Below, in pieces: positions 1 through 5,121 of a stretch of 5,538 nt of DNA. Under the pieces are notes generated by a model. That model was not told where the DNA came from. It saw nothing but the letters and a program-made list of their open reading frames with translations, and searched no databases. Each line of letters opens with the position of its first letter. Position 1 is the stretch's first letter. The DNA is from Phycisphaerae bacterium (lineage in GTDB: Bacteria > Planctomycetota > Phycisphaerae > Phycisphaerales > SM1A02): contig NZFT01000056.1 of the NCBI GenBank assembly GCA_002690755.1, positions 1 to 5,538 of the forward strand, in the 5' to 3' direction. Made by a program: the position numbers and the translations under genes.

Positions 1-1499
1 TCGGTGACGAAGCCGCTCAGACCGCTGACGCCGGTCAGATAGCCGGACTTCGCATCGACCCGGGCCGACCGCCCGCCCCATTTCTGAAAACGTGATTCAA
101 GCGAGCCCTCCTCGCCCCCCCGCGCGAGGCTCTCGACGAAGATCGTCCGGAGACGAGGGTCGTCGTGGAAGGAGTCGAGCCATGCGGTCACGAATTCCGC
201 GGTGACCCGGTTCCGGCGGGAGAGTCCGGAGCCGTCGTCGAAGTACGTGCCTTCGAGGAGGTCGTCCGCATCGTCGCCGATCCTCGCTCGGGCGATTCGC
301 CGGATGGTCGCGTTCGCATCCTTCCAGGATCCCGGTCGGCCGGTGGTCTCGTGGATCGCCCGCTTCAGCAGGGATTCCGCGTAGAGATTCTGGCTCTCCT
401 CGTTGCAGTGCTCGATGATCTCCTCGATCGGCATCCGCACCACCGGCCCCACGTCCGGGGCGTCTTCGCGGGGACCACCGCTCCAGCGACCGATCCGACC
501 GATCTCCACGCCCCGGTCCCGCGCGCGGTCGGCGAGCAGGTCGACGGCCAGCATGGACGGGTCGTGGACGGTGACCTCGAGGGGCGCGATCGGACGGCCC
601 GCTCCCTGCCGTCGGACCATCCCCTTGAAGACGAGGTCGTTGGTGCCCGGTCGGCGGTAGATCCACGCGGTCTGCTTGTCGGCGCTGATCTTCGAGTCGT
701 TGCGGGCGGCGTCCACGAGCCCTTCGACCCGAGGCCGCACGTCGCCCCAGTCGGGTTTCGACGACCCGCCGGTCCGCGGTCGGAAGTGGAGGGTGTTGCG
801 GTGGAAGTTCAGGCCCGCGACTTCCGCGGAGAATCGGTTCAGGCGGTCCTCCGGATTCCACCCGTCACCGCCGTCGGTGCCGTCGTTCCAGCGTCGTGCC
901 TCGAAGATCGAATCATCGACCAGGATGTCGACGGGGCCCTCGTCGCCGAAGCGGGCGATGGCGTCCGCCCAGAATCCGAGAATCGCCTCTTCGTCGAGTT
1001 GACGTCGTTCCCCGTCGGCGTCGCGGTACTTGAGACGGTCGAAGAAGACCGGATCACCGAGCGACGGATCCCCGTCTCCGATCAGAACGTACCCGCCGGG
1101 AATTCGTTCGACGCGGGTCTCGAACCGGAAGTCCGGACCGAGGGTGTGGAGGGCGGCGCCGGTCGCGATCACCTTCATGTTGCTCGCCGGCAGCATCGGA
1201 CGGTCCGCGTCGATGGCGACGATCTCCCGTCCGGGGCCTCCGCCGTCGTCGCACCCGCGAATGCTCACGGCGATTTCGGCGCCCTTCAGATCGCCTCGTC
1301 GTGCGTCGCGCACGAGGGTCTTCACGCGGGTGACCAGCGCCTGGTCGCCGGTCGTGATCTTCGTCACCGGTCCCGCGGCGGGGGCGATCGTGGCGACCGA
1401 TTTCGGCGTGACCAGGGCCAGCGCGGTCACGAAGGAGATCGCGAGGCAGGTTGGAATTCGGCGAGGCCGTGGGGTCTTCAAGGTCTGGATTCTCCGCAT
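1..1499 (-). CDS. dacB: D-alanyl-D-alanine carboxypeptidase/endopeptidase, PBP4 (DacB, peptidase S13) family; C-terminus cut by window edge
   Basis: Low-molecular-mass class C penicillin-binding protein that trims or cleaves peptidoglycan peptides outside the cytoplasmic membrane. The frame is open from ATG at 1499-1497 to the left edge, giving 499 residues with no stop. All three serine-transferase motifs are visible: S-N-M-K at residues 106-109 (catalytic Ser106, Lys109), S-Q-N at 369-371, and K-S-G at 484-486. The roughly 260 residues between the first two motifs are the large insert that separates PBP4 from PBP5-type enzymes. Residues 1 to about 39 look like a signal peptide: an Arg/Lys-rich start, a hydrophobic core at about 18-31, then small residues. 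The third motif has Ser where K-T-G is usual, a conservative change. Only the last strands should be missing, since the family is usually near 480-530 residues. No clear Shine-Dalgarno precedes the start. Family assignment is firm; carboxypeptidase versus endopeptidase activity cannot be told from sequence. Confidence 0.93.
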   Translation of the reverse strand, partial: MRRIQTLKTPRPRRIPTCLAISFVTALALVTPKSVATIAPAAGPVTKITTGDQALVTRVKTLVRDARRGDLKGAEIAVSIRGCDDGGGPGREIVAIDADRPMLPASNMKVIATGAALHTLGPDFRFETRVERIPGGYVLIGDGDPSLGDPVFFDRLKYRDADGERRQLDEEAILGFWADAIARFGDEGPVDILVDDSIFEARRWNDGTDGGDGWNPEDRLNRFSAEVAGLNFHRNTLHFRPRTGGSSKPDWGDVRPRVEGLVDAARNDSKISADKQTAWIYRRPGTNDLVFKGMVRRQGAGRPIAPLEVTVHDPSMLAVDLLADRARDRGVEIGRIGRWSGGPREDAPDVGPVVRMPIEEIIEHCNEESQNLYAESLLKRAIHETTGRPGSWKDANATIRRIARARIGDDADDLLEGTYFDDGSGLSRRNRVTAEFVTAWLDSFHDDPRLRTIFVESLARGGEEGSLESRFQKWGGRSARVDAKSGYLTGVSGLSGFVT

Positions 1500-1515
1500 C
1501 CGTGCGAACTCGAGC

Positions 1516-1521
1516 AGTGTA
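1516..1521 (-). promoter_or_regulatory. possible -10 element for dacB
   Basis: TACACT on the minus strand (5 of 6 matches to TATAAT in type and position except two bases) lies 17 bases before the dacB ATG. A start of transcription 6-7 bases downstream would leave a leader of only about 10 bases, which agrees with the absence of a ribosome binding site. No convincing -35 hexamer stands 16-18 bases upstream, so this is a weak call made from the -10 alone. Confidence 0.22.
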
Positions 1522-1538
1522 GCCGCGGGCCCGGTGGG

Positions 1539-1543
1539 GGAGG
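1539..1543 (+). promoter_or_regulatory. ribosome binding site candidate for the sigma-like gene
   Basis: A perfect GGAGG inside a longer G-rich run, with 12 bases between it and the ATG at 1556. The spacing is longer than the ideal 5-9, but it favours 1556 over the in-frame ATG at 1565. On the other strand this stretch lies just upstream of dacB, so the two divergent genes share nearly all their control sequence. Confidence 0.45.
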
Positions 1544-1555
1544 TCTCCGACTACG

Positions 1556-2047
1556 ATGCCCGGCATGCCCACCGTGACCCCCGACCCCGGACAGGTTCGC
1601 ACCTGTCGTCTGCTGCTCGCGCTCGGGATGAATCGAGCCGATGCCGAGCGGACCGCCCGGTCGGTGCGGAATCACCGGGCGTTCGGAACCCGGGGTGGGC
1701 GACTCGCGATCTTCGCCTACCGCGAGTCGGATCCGGCCGGCGGTGATCGGATCCGCGAAGCGTGGATCCTGCTCTCGGTGCTCGGCTGGGGGGAACGGGA
1801 GTCCGCGATCGCCCTCGACTGTTCGCGGACGGCGCTCCGCGGCCATCTTCAACAAGCGGCTTCGCGGTTCGACGCGGTGGACGTCGAAGCGCTGCGAAAG
1901 ATCGTCGATGCATATCGTCCCGGGCCGATGGAGGCGGCGTCCACGCCCGGCGCGGAGGATCCGTACCGCCTCCTGCGCTGGTTGGGCTGGACCGCCGTGG
2001 TGGTGGTCGGCCTCGAAGTGCTTCGTCGGCTGGTGGTGGGTTCGTGA
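1556..2047 (+). CDS. small protein with a sigma-region-4-like helix-turn-helix and a hydrophobic C-terminal tail; function unknown
   Basis: 163 residues. Residues 67-105 read like region 4 of an ECF-type sigma factor: an R-x-x-W-x-L-L opening, L-G-W, then E-x-A-I-A-L-D and C-S-R-T-A-L-R-G-H-L, the expected turn and recognition helix, ending with a basic/Ala helix. Residues 18-56 (L-G-M-N-R-A-D-A-E and G-R-L-A-I-F-A-Y) faintly resemble the end of sigma region 2, but a full core-binding region 2 is absent. The last 25 residues hold a hydrophobic run at about 142-156 (W-L-G-W-T-A-V-V-V-V), flanked by Arg141 and Arg157-Arg158 and containing Glu154, so it is either a short membrane anchor or an amphipathic helix. 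A GGAGG lies at 1539-1543, 12 bases before the ATG, a little far; a second in-frame ATG at 1565 is farther still. It is probably the first gene of a pair with the next one. It could be a degenerate sigma factor, a tethered transcription regulator, or a protein that merely keeps the fold. Confidence 0.75.
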   Translation: MPGMPTVTPDPGQVRTCRLLLALGMNRADAERTARSVRNHRAFGTRGGRLAIFAYRESDPAGGDRIREAWILLSVLGWGERESAIALDCSRTALRGHLQQAASRFDAVDVEALRKIVDAYRPGPMEAASTPGAEDPYRLLRWLGWTAVVVVGLEVLRRLVVGS

Positions 2048-2111
2048 GTCTTCGTCGATTCGTTCGGCGGGGCGGCATCCCGAGCCTACGATCCTCGGTC
2101 TCGAACCTCGT

Positions 2112-2115
2112 GGAG
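2112..2115 (+). promoter_or_regulatory. ribosome binding site deciding a TTG start
   Basis: GGAG, 8 bases before the TTG at 2124-2126. This is the main reason for choosing TTG as the start of the membrane-anchored protein. Confidence 0.5.
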
Positions 2116-2123
2116 CATCCGAT

Positions 2124-2735
2124 TTGATCTTCGATCGTTCACATCCGACCGTCGCTCGTCGGGGATCATCGCTCCAGTGGGGGCTCGCGGGGCTGGCCAT
2201 CGTCGCGACCGCCGGGCTGGTCTGGCTCTGGGTGGTGAGTCTTCCGGCCCCGCCTCGATTCTCCCCGCTCACCATCGAGCCCGGCGCGGCCCGGGCCACG
2301 GCGCGGCGGCTCGTGCTGGAGATCGATGGCACCGGTGAGGCCCTGGTTCGCGTGGTTCCGCGGGTCGAATTCGATCTGCCCGCGGGTCGACCGCCGCTCG
2401 AAGGTTTCGAAGCCGGTTCGTTCACGGCGCGATATCGAGTGCCCATCGATCTGGGACAGACGACGTTTGCGAGCTTCGGGGCCGACGTCCGTGGGTGCGA
2501 AGTCAGATTCCTGCGAAGCGGCGAACCGATCGAGACTGCGTCCATCGCCGGAGACGGTCGTCTGGAAACGGGCGTCCTGATCCTTCCCGCCGGGAGCAGC
2601 GACATCGAGATCGAAGTCGTCGCGACCGGAGATGCGGCCACCTTCCGGGGCTGGTGGCGACCGGAGGCCGACGGGCCCACCGTGGATCTGCCGGGAACGA
2701 CCGACGCCCCGAAGCCGGATGCCTCGACCGATTGA
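2124..2735 (+). CDS. membrane-anchored protein of unknown function, single N-terminal transmembrane helix
   Basis: 203 residues read from a TTG start. The TTG was chosen because GGAG stands 8 bases upstream, because no ATG or GTG in this frame lies between the end of the previous gene and the membrane helix, and because it places a short Arg-containing head (R5, R12, R13) before that helix. Residues about 17-40 form one hydrophobic segment ending in W-L-W-V-V-S-L, so the expected topology is N-inside with the remainder outside. Residues 45-185 alternate hydrophobic and polar residues in the manner of a beta-rich domain; the tail from about 186 is rich in Pro, Asp and Thr. I recognise no family motif. 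It sits 76 bases after the sigma-like gene on the same strand, so co-transcription is likely. The overlapping antisense open frame is low in complexity and rich in Ser, Arg and Pro, which supports this strand as the real one. Confidence 0.72.
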   Translation: MIFDRSHPTVARRGSSLQWGLAGLAIVATAGLVWLWVVSLPAPPRFSPLTIEPGAARATARRLVLEIDGTGEALVRVVPRVEFDLPAGRPPLEGFEAGSFTARYRVPIDLGQTTFASFGADVRGCEVRFLRSGEPIETASIAGDGRLETGVLILPAGSSDIEIEVVATGDAATFRGWWRPEADGPTVDLPGTTDAPKPDASTD

Positions 2736-2752
2736 GCCTTCGATTCGAGGGG

Positions 2753-2784
2753 GTCCCTGCGGGGGCCGGTCTCGCTGCAGGGGC
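2753..2784 (+). terminator. possible hairpin downstream of the membrane-protein gene, no U-tract
   Basis: GTCCCTGC (2753-2760) can pair with GCAGGGGC (2777-2784) through eight pairs including one G-T wobble, around a 16-base loop, starting 18 bases after the stop codon. No T-run follows it, so it is not a standard intrinsic terminator; it may be a 3'-end stabiliser or chance pairing in GC-rich DNA. Confidence 0.25.
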
Positions 2785-2807
2785 GTTCCGCCTCCTCGGA
2801 CTGCATT

Positions 2808-2840
2808 GAAGAAAAGGACCCGGCCGTGGAGGCCGGGTCC
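2808..2840 (-). terminator. rho-independent terminator of the rpsB-tsf operon
   Basis: A perfect 10-base-pair stem, GGACCCGGCC at 2816-2825 with GGCCGGGTCC at 2831-2840, around a five-base loop (2826-2830). Read on the minus strand it is followed directly by TTTTCTTC (2815-2808), a U-tract. It lies 86 bases past the tsf stop codon. There is no T-run on the plus-strand side, so its termination role is directed at tsf, although the stem could also slow transcripts coming from the convergent gene. Confidence 0.85.
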
Positions 2841-2926
2841 CGTGATCGAGCTTCTGAAAACGGATTTCCCGAGCCTGGCCACCCCGGCCGGGCTGTTCGA
2901 GCATCCGAGCGCGTCGCGTCGAAGGC

Positions 2927-3733
2927 TCAGTCGCCGCCGACCTGAAGGCGTACGAAGGTCTTGAGGCTCGTGCCCTTGGGCAGGAGCGAGCCGATCTGCT
3001 TGCTGTCGTCCCGGACGTACTTCTGGCCGATCAGCGTGACTTCCTCGAAGAACTTCCGAATCTTGCCTTCGGCGATCTTCGCCGCGATCTCGGGCGGCTT
3101 GCCGCTGTTCTCGGCTTCGGCCTTCGCCTCACCGGCCTTGAGGGCGACGAGTTCACCGGGCAGGCCGTGCTCGTCGACCGCCATGGGCGTCGGGACGTTC
3201 GCCGCGACGTGCTGGCAGATGCCGGTGGCGAGATCCTCGGGGAGGTCGCCTTCGAACTGAAGGAGGACGCCGAGCTTCGAGTCGTGGTGGAGGTAGGAGC
3301 CGAAGCTGCCACCGCTCATCTTCGAGCCACGGGCCAGCGAGATGTTCTCGCCGGTGGTGATTCGAACCTCATCGAGCGCCTTGGTCATCGAGTCGTCGAG
3401 GGTGACTTCGCCGTCGGGGCCCGACAGGGCGTTGGTGGCGATCTGGCTCGCCAGTTCCCGAAAACTGTCGTTCCGGGCGGTGAAGTCGGTCTCGGCCCGC
3501 ATCTCGATGATCGCGGCGTTGCTTCCGTCGATCACGATCGAGATGCAGCCTTCGCCCGCGGCGCGGTCGGCGCGGGTGTCCATCTTGCCCTTGAGTTTCT
3601 CGCGGAGCGCGGCCTCGGCCGCGTCGGCATCGCCGCCGGCGGCGATGAGGGCCTTCTTGCAGTCCATCATGCCCAGGCCGGTCTTTCTGCGAAGAGCCAT
3701 CACGTCCTTGGCGCTGACGTCGGTGGTGGACAT
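2927..3733 (-). CDS. tsf: elongation factor Ts
   Basis: 268 residues, complete. EF-Ts is the cytoplasmic guanine-nucleotide exchange factor that regenerates EF-Tu-GTP. The N-terminal UBA-like domain (about 6-45) carries the signature R-K-T-G-L-G-M-M-D-C-K-K-A-L at 16-29, which contacts EF-Tu. The T-D-F motif, whose Asp and Phe invade the EF-Tu nucleotide site, is at 82-84 within E-T-D-F-T-A-R-N. Two core subdomains follow (about 55-135 and 140-225), and the C-terminal F-F-E-E-V-T-L-I-G-Q-K-Y-V at 228-240 matches the conserved end of the family. Length is close to the roughly 280 of E. coli. AAGGA at 3751-3747 precedes the ATG by nine bases. It is the second gene of the operon after rpsB and ends shortly before the terminator. 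Confidence 0.98.
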   Translation of the reverse strand: MSTTDVSAKDVMALRRKTGLGMMDCKKALIAAGGDADAAEAALREKLKGKMDTRADRAAGEGCISIVIDGSNAAIIEMRAETDFTARNDSFRELASQIATNALSGPDGEVTLDDSMTKALDEVRITTGENISLARGSKMSGGSFGSYLHHDSKLGVLLQFEGDLPEDLATGICQHVAANVPTPMAVDEHGLPGELVALKAGEAKAEAENSGKPPEIAAKIAEGKIRKFFEEVTLIGQKYVRDDSKQIGSLLPKGTSLKTFVRLQVGGD

Positions 3734-3746
3734 CGTTCGTTCCGTT

Positions 3747-3751
3747 TCCTT
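3747..3751 (-). promoter_or_regulatory. ribosome binding site of tsf
   Basis: AAGGA on the minus strand with nine bases before the tsf ATG (3733-3731). Its independent site indicates tsf can be initiated on its own and does not depend wholly on coupling with rpsB, whose stop is 119 bases upstream. Confidence 0.6.
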
Positions 3752-3792
3752 GCGTGGTCAGATCGGGGATCGCCCGACCGGGGTTCCGGCAG

Positions 3793-3848
3793 CCGGTCTT
3801 TCCTCGACCGGTCCGGGTGAATTCGGTTTCCGTCGCGGGATGCGACGG
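3793..3848 (-). promoter_or_regulatory. two hairpins in the rpsB-tsf spacer
   Basis: The first, 4 bases after the rpsB stop, pairs CCGTCGC (3830-3836) with GCGACGG (3842-3848) over a five-base loop, and wobble pairs can lengthen it. The second pairs CCGGTC (3793-3798) with GACCGG (3806-3811) over seven bases. Neither is followed by a U-tract on the minus strand, so they are unlikely to end transcription fully. They may set the rpsB:tsf ratio by partial attenuation, RNA processing or protection of the rpsB 3' end. The pairing is seen directly; the role is inferred. Confidence 0.45.
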
Positions 3849-3852
3849 GGGA

Positions 3853-4692
3853 TCAGCCTTCGGTGGCGACGCTCGCTTCGGACGCGGACTCGCCGTCGCC
3901 GGGGGCGGCGGCTTCGTCGGCTCGGAACTGGCTTCGGCTCGATCGCCGGCGGCCACCGCCGGCCGATGGTTCGTCCTCGGCGCCGCCTTCGGCCTTCTCC
4001 TGTGCAAGCTGGGCACGCTTGGCCTTGCCTTCGGCGATCGCGGCGCAGAGTTCCCGGATGGTGACGTCGATGGATCGCATCGAGTCGTCGTTGCCCGGGA
4101 TCGGGATGTCCGCGAGGTTCGGGTCGCCGTCGGTGTCGATGAGGCAGATCGTGGGAATGCCGAGGTTCTTGGCCTCGTTGAGCGCGTTTCGTTCGCGGTT
4201 CACATCGACCACGACCATCGCACCGGGAAGGTTGTTCATGGTCCGGATGCCGTTGAGGTTCCGGAAGATCTTCTTCTGCTCGCGAAGGAGCTGGGATTCC
4301 ATCTTCTTCGAGTAGCTTCGGATCTCGCCGGACTCGATCAACGCTTCGAGTTCCTCGAGTCGCTTGAGTCGCTCGCGGATGGTCCGGAAGTTGGTCAGCG
4401 TGCCACCCAGCCATCGTTCGGTGACGTAGGGCATCTTGACGTCGGTGCAGTACTTCTCGATCGCGGCCTGTGCCTGTCGCTTGGTGCCGACGAAGACGAC
4501 GTCCTTGCCCTGCGCGGTGACGTTCTGGATCAGCTTCCGGGCGAGCAGGAGACCCTTGATGGTCTCCTTGATGTCGATGATGTGGATCTGGTTTCGAGTC
4601 GCGAAGATGTACGGTCGCATCTTCGGGTTCCAGTTGCTTCGGCGCTGGCCGAAGTGGATGCCCGCTTCAATGAGTTCCTTCACCAGTGACAT
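3853..4692 (-). CDS. rpsB: small-subunit ribosomal protein S2
   Basis: 279 residues, complete, part of the 30S subunit and needed for S1 binding in bacteria that have S1. Family landmarks run in order: K-E-L-I-E-A-G-I-H-F-G at 5-15, W-N-P-K-M at 21-25, I-H-I-I-D at 36-40, F-V-G-T-K at 67-71, R-W-L-G-G-T-L-T-N-F at 93-102, a coiled-coil-like helical stretch at about 103-150, then D-V-N-R-E at 163-167, I-D-T-D at 185-188 and I-P-G-N-D-D-S at 198-204. The start at 4692 was chosen over the upstream in-frame ATG at 4962 because the fold begins here, and an AAGGAAGG lies six bases before it. The frame upstream of this start is Arg/Ser/Pro-rich leader, not protein. After residue about 232 there is an extra tail of some 45 residues rich in Gly, Ala, Glu, Ser and Arg that E. 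coli S2 (241 residues) lacks. The position corresponding to the usual G-H-Q-T-R-R-W is G-Q-R-R-S-N-W. Confidence 0.98.
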   Translation of the reverse strand: MSLVKELIEAGIHFGQRRSNWNPKMRPYIFATRNQIHIIDIKETIKGLLLARKLIQNVTAQGKDVVFVGTKRQAQAAIEKYCTDVKMPYVTERWLGGTLTNFRTIRERLKRLEELEALIESGEIRSYSKKMESQLLREQKKIFRNLNGIRTMNNLPGAMVVVDVNRERNALNEAKNLGIPTICLIDTDGDPNLADIPIPGNDDSMRSIDVTIRELCAAIAEGKAKRAQLAQEKAEGGAEDEPSAGGGRRRSSRSQFRADEAAAPGDGESASEASVATEG

Positions 4693-4927
4693 GGGGAGCC
4701 TTCCTTCCGGTCCGCGATGGCGGACGCTGCTGCAGCGACACCGGCGATCCGTTCCGTTGGCGAGGCCGCGATTCGCGGCCCGGGGAATCGCGCGAGGGCG
4801 CTTCTTCCGAGTCGGTCGTGCGATCCGATCCACGATCGGATTCGCGGGTGACCCGAGCGGGTCGATCGACGCTCGCCAATCGCGTCGACTGCTCCGGGAT
4901 CCGGCGGCTCGCCGAAGTTCCGGAGAA
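4693..4927 (-). promoter_or_regulatory. structured 5' leader of rpsB-tsf
   Basis: About 235 untranslated bases lie between the predicted transcription start and the rpsB ATG. In transcript order it can form at least four short strong hairpins: TCCGATC/GATCGGA (4840-4834 with 4830-4824, three-base loop); GGCCGCG/CGCGGCC (4780-4774 with 4770-4764, three-base loop); CGCTG/CAGCG (4737-4733 with 4729-4725); and GTCCGC/GCGGAC (4725-4720 with 4715-4710, four-base loop). The last two share one base. Many bacterial rpsB leaders are bound by S2 for feedback control; this one is a candidate by position and structure, but I cannot match it to a described leader motif. Confidence 0.45.
4699..4706 (-). promoter_or_regulatory. 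ribosome binding site of rpsB
   Basis: AAGGAAGG on the minus strand, six bases before the ATG at 4692-4690. It is the strongest site in the window and fixes the rpsB start. It begins four bases after the 3' arm of a leader hairpin (4710-4725), so access to it could depend on that fold. Confidence 0.75.
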
Positions 4928-4933
4928 ACGACG

Positions 4934-4962
4934 AGGATACCGGAACCGGAGCGTGGAGGCAA
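4934..4962 (-). promoter_or_regulatory. sigma-70-like promoter for rpsB-tsf
   Basis: On the minus strand TTGCCT (4962-4957) and TATCCT (4939-4934) are separated by exactly 17 bases. Each hexamer matches four of six consensus positions, including the most conserved ones (TTG; TA and final T). Transcription would start near 4927. It is the best promoter match in the divergent region and is correctly oriented for the operon. Confidence 0.6.
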
Positions 4963-4987
4963 CGTCGACGGGGTGTGCGAAACGACC

Positions 4988-5048
4988 GAGGTTCGCTTTT
5001 CATCCCTCGAATGGGATCGAAAAAGGGGTGTTTTCGACTCTCGAACCT
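4988..5048. repeat. nested inverted repeats between the rpsB and mutase promoters
   Basis: Three symmetries overlap here. An outer pair AGGTTCG (4989-4995) and CGAACCT (5042-5048) encloses the rest. Within it TCGAAAA (5017-5023) and TTTTCGA (5031-5037) form a perfect seven-base inverted repeat over seven bases. ATCCC (5002-5006) faces GGGAT (5013-5017), flanked by CTTTT (4996-5000) and AAAAG (5021-5025). The A/T-rich core stands out from the GC-rich surroundings. Because both neighbouring genes point away, a terminator is not expected, so an operator or a structured RNA leader is more likely, if it has a role. Confidence 0.4.
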
Positions 5049-5050
5049 GA

Positions 5051-5077
5051 TTGTCCGCGAAACGCCTCCGGTAGGCT
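5051..5077 (+). promoter_or_regulatory. weak promoter candidate for the mutase gene
   Basis: TTGTCC (5051-5056) and TAGGCT (5072-5077) are separated by 15 bases, short of the ideal 17, with four and three consensus matches. It would give a leader of about 38 bases before the ATG at 5122. This is a tentative call; no better pair was seen closer to the gene. Confidence 0.2.
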
Positions 5078-5121
5078 CATCGTCCACTCGTCCTGAAAGA
5101 ACCCCCGGATCCCATCGAATC

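Noticed and set aside
165..1577. A 470-residue open frame on the plus strand opposite dacB
   Set aside because: It lies antisense to a frame carrying all PBP4 motifs in order; its translation is Arg/Val/Gly-rich with no recognisable domain. Long antisense frames are common in GC-rich DNA.
1641..2123. The possibility that the membrane-protein frame extends upstream through the sigma-like gene as one long protein
   Set aside because: The upstream part is an out-of-frame Arg/Ser/Trp-rich shadow of the sigma-like gene; the TTG at 2124 with its GGAG is a better start.
2722..2750. CCTCGA/TCGAGG inverted repeat spanning the stop codon of the membrane-protein gene
   Set aside because: Six pairs over a 17-base loop with no T-run; too weak to call a terminator.
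1478..2806. A 442-residue open frame on the minus strand opposite the sigma-like and membrane-protein genes
   Set aside because: Its translation is dominated by Ser, Arg and Pro, with no hydrophobic core or motif, whereas the plus-strand frames give a helix-turn-helix and a membrane helix and have ribosome binding sites.
3754..4689. A 311-residue open frame on the plus strand opposite rpsB
   Set aside because: It is fully antisense to rpsB, which is certain; the frame stays open only because of the codon bias of rpsB.
4861..4870. Ten-base palindrome GTCGATCGAC in the rpsB leader
   Set aside because: Self-complementary strings built on TCGA are frequent throughout this window, and nothing else marks this one as a binding site.
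4693..4962. A 90-residue N-terminal extension of S2 from an upstream in-frame ATG
   Set aside because: The added residues are Arg/Ser/Pro-rich and absent from the family, the promoter -35 overlaps that ATG, and a strong ribosome binding site stands six bases before the ATG at 4692.
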